A stretch of 64,000 nucleotides of DNA from NCBI GenBank assembly GCA_040183005.1, contig JAMPIW010000004.1, positions 177,883-241,882 on the forward strand, in the 5' to 3' direction. Source of the stretch: Gammaproteobacteria bacterium. GTDB lineage: Bacteria; Pseudomonadota; Gammaproteobacteria; Ga0077554; Ga007554. A program made the position numbers and the translations under genes. The notes below the pieces were generated by a model. The model had not been told where the DNA came from and searched no databases. It saw nothing but the letters and a program-made list of their open reading frames with translations. Shown here one piece after another: positions 62,517 to 64,000 of the stretch; within the stretch, counting starts at the first letter, position 1, and each line of letters begins with the position of its first letter.

Positions 62517-63719
62517 ATGGCATCCGTGACAGAAGCGCTTGATCTGATCAGGCGAGGGGCGCAAGAAATTCTGGTGGAACATGAGCTGGTGGAGAAGCTG
62601 AAGACAGGCAGACCTTTGCGCATCAAGGCTGGTTTCGACCCCACCGCGCCTGATCTGCACCTTGGGCACACGGTATTGCTTAACAAGCTGCGCCACTTTC
62701 AGGATTTGGGGCATGAGATCCTGTTTCTGATTGGCGACTTCACCGGCATGATCGGCGACCCCACCGGCAAGAACGTAACGCGCAAGCCCTTGTCACGCGA
62801 CGAAGTGATCGACAACGCGCGCACCTACGAGCAGCAGATATATAAGATCCTTGATCCGGAGCAGACTCTGGTGATGTTCAACTCCAGCTGGATGAATGCC
62901 ATGCGCGCCGAGGATCTGATCCAGCTTGCCGCCAAGCACACTGTTGCGCGGATGCTCGAGCGTGACGACTTTCACAAGCGCTATACCGGCGGGCAGCCCA
63001 TTGCCATCCACGAGTTCCTTTACCCGCTGATCCAAGGGTATGACTCAGTGGCAATGCGCGCCGACGTCGAGCTGGGCGGCACGGACCAGAAGTTCAACCT
63101 GCTGGTCGGGCGCGAACTCCAGAAACACTATGGTCAGTCTCCCCAGGTGGTATTGACCATGCCGATCCTGGAAGGGTTGGACGGTGTGCAGAAAATGTCC
63201 AAATCCCTCGGCAACTATATAGGAATCACCGAGCCCGCTGATGAGATGTTCGGCAAGCTTATGTCCATTTCAGACGACTTAATGTGGCGCTACCTGGAGT
63301 TATTGAGTTTTGAGTCCGCGACGACCCTAGCCGCCTGGCGGCGCGAGGCAAGTGAAGGCCTCAACCCGCGGGATATAAAGGTACGGCTGGCCATGGAGAT
63401 TGTCGGGCGCTTCCATGGAGCTCCCAGCGCCGGGCAAGCCCACGAAAACTTCGTGGCGCGCTTCCGCAAGGGTGAAGTCCCGGAAGATATGACGGAAGTG
63501 CGTCTGTCCGCTCATCAGGACGCCGGGTTGCCGGTAGCCCAGATGTTAAAGGATGCCGGATTGACCGCCAGCACGTCGGAATCCCTGCGTATGATCCAGC
63601 AGGGCGCAGTACGCATCGATGGCGAGCGCATCGAGAATCGCGGCCTTATTGTCGAGATCGGCGGTCCGTACATAGTGCAAGTGGGCAAGCGCCGCATCGC
63701 CAAGGTTATGATTGGCTAG
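62517..63719 (+). CDS. tyrS: Tyrosyl-tRNA synthetase
   Basis: 400 residues from ATG 62517 (AAGGGG 6 bases upstream); the frame to 62451 has no homologous look. HLGH (48-51) is the HIGH motif, [11 protein letters not shown] the KMSKS loop, and the C-terminal S4 domain ([20 protein letters not shown]) binds tRNA. It is the type with KMSKS (TyrRZ-like). Followed by an rRNA-type promoter, as tyrS precedes 16S rRNA in Pseudomonas. Confidence 0.97.
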   Translation: MASVTEALDLIRRGAQEILVEHELVEKLKTGRPLRIKAGFDPTAPDLHLGHTVLLNKLRHFQDLGHEILFLIGDFTGMIGDPTGKNVTRKPLSRDEVIDNARTYEQQIYKILDPEQTLVMFNSSWMNAMRAEDLIQLAAKHTVARMLERDDFHKRYTGGQPIAIHEFLYPLIQGYDSVAMRADVELGGTDQKFNLLVGRELQKHYGQSPQVVLTMPILEGLDGVQKMSKSLGNYIGITEPADEMFGKLMSISDDLMWRYLELLSFESATTLAAWRREASEGLNPRDIKVRLAMEIVGRFHGAPSAGQAHENFVARFRKGEVPEDMTEVRLSAHQDAGLPVAQMLKDAGLTASTSESLRMIQQGAVRIDGERIENRGLIVEIGGPYIVQVGKRRIAKVMIG

Positions 63720-64000
63720 TGGGTCGTAGGTGATTCTGTCCTAACCGTTTGTAAATTGTTATAAATTTTAAAGCAATGCCAAATATTTCAAAAACATTTC
63801 AGTCAAGGGTGTTGACGCCCCGTGAGACCTGCGTATAATGCGCAACTCCTAACGGCGATGCAGCAAGAGGCCGGAAGGGCCGAGATAAAAAAGGGCTCAC
63901 CAATATACGAAGCAATGTATAATGATCGGCCCGGTTAAGTCGAAAGGCTTGGCGAGATTGTCTCGGTGGGAATGCATCAAAATAGATTTTTATGATGTTG
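63720..64000 (+). other. Upstream region of a ribosomal RNA operon (probable)
   Basis: After the tyrS stop an AT-rich stretch (63745-63800) resembles an UP element and precedes the promoter at 63812. The transcribed part to the window end has hairpin potential (GGCCGGAAGGGCC) but no 16S sequence yet. That an rRNA operon follows is inferred from promoter strength and gene order. Confidence 0.55.
63812..63839 (+). promoter_or_regulatory. Strong sigma-70 promoter, rRNA P1-like
   Basis: TTGACG (63812-63817), 16-base spacer, TATAAT (63834-63839), followed by GCGCAACTCC. An AT-rich upstream segment is present. A further TATAAT occurs at 63917-63922 with no good -35. Confidence 0.7.

Noticed and set aside
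63917..63922. Second rRNA promoter (TATAAT)
   Set aside because: No acceptable -35 box at 15-19 bases upstream; kept only as a note in the main promoter entry.

Overview
ORGANISM. The window reads as a chromosomal segment of a gammaproteobacterium, probably a redox-versatile (sulfur- or metal-associated) environmental lineage; I cannot name the genus. The reasons are the gene orders birA-coaX-SPOR protein-tRNA-Thr, anmK-M23 peptidase-tyrS-(rRNA promoter) and tldD-nitrilase, all of which I recall from Pseudomonas-like genomes, together with PilSR, RegBA (PrrBA), UbiX/UbiH-type quinone genes, NapDAB and Mpl. Coding density is high and both strands are used in short operons. LAYOUT. 1-9.3 kb: the E2 start and E1 (sucA) of 2-oxoglutarate dehydrogenase, a small conserved protein, uvrD, and the pilS-pilR type IV pilus two-component system. 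9.3-15.2 kb: an IS3 remnant, a SWIM/SNF2 helicase and a redox regulator pair regB-regA. 15.2-20.2 kb: a PepSY membrane protein, a TonB-dependent receptor and an outer-membrane barrel candidate, probably metal or siderophore uptake. 20.2-33.5 kb: hpf, birA-coaX-SPOR, tRNA-Thr, napDAB, tldD, a nitrilase-family amidase, gltX and an orphan iron-type ABC ATPase. 33.5-42.6 kb: an accessory island of decayed polymorphic-toxin genes (a DUF2235/Tle-like type VI effector with a frameshift and no nucleophile, a truncated DUF3304 partner, RHS core plus toxin tails with candidate lipoprotein immunity genes, a ParE-type toxin-antitoxin pair) interleaved with five REP-associated tyrosine transposase (RAYT) copies and their REP hairpins. 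42.6-64 kb: mostly housekeeping, including acetolactate synthase, dsbA, engB, msrB, transaldolase, a cardiolipin-synthase-like protein, mpl-ubiX-Lon domain-ubiH, an LpxL-like acyltransferase, rsmD, anmK, an M23 peptidase, tyrS and, at the right edge, an rRNA-type promoter. MOST INTERESTING SIGNAL. A 51-bp element occurs at least six times. It is inserted in frame in mpl, inserted twice in nested fashion in the receiver domain of regA, tandemly duplicated in the SNF2 helicase gene, and inserted in a RAYT remnant where an intact paralogue 1.3 kb away shows the empty site. All copies fold into the same two hairpins with compensatory base changes. At least three copies are free of stop codons in all six frames, and the element is read in different frames in different host proteins. 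It behaves like a small mobile element that adds 17 amino acids to proteins. A second notable signal is a convergent small-RNA candidate (promoter, C-rich stretch, terminator) next to engB, the position held by Spot 42 in Escherichia coli and ErsA in Pseudomonas. HOW THE GENES FIT. RegBA is known to control respiratory and redox genes in proteobacteria, and a palindrome matching its operator pattern lies between regB and the PepSY/TonB-receptor genes, suggesting redox-linked metal uptake. The RAYT/REP blocks sit exactly at the borders of the broken toxin modules and may have driven their rearrangement.
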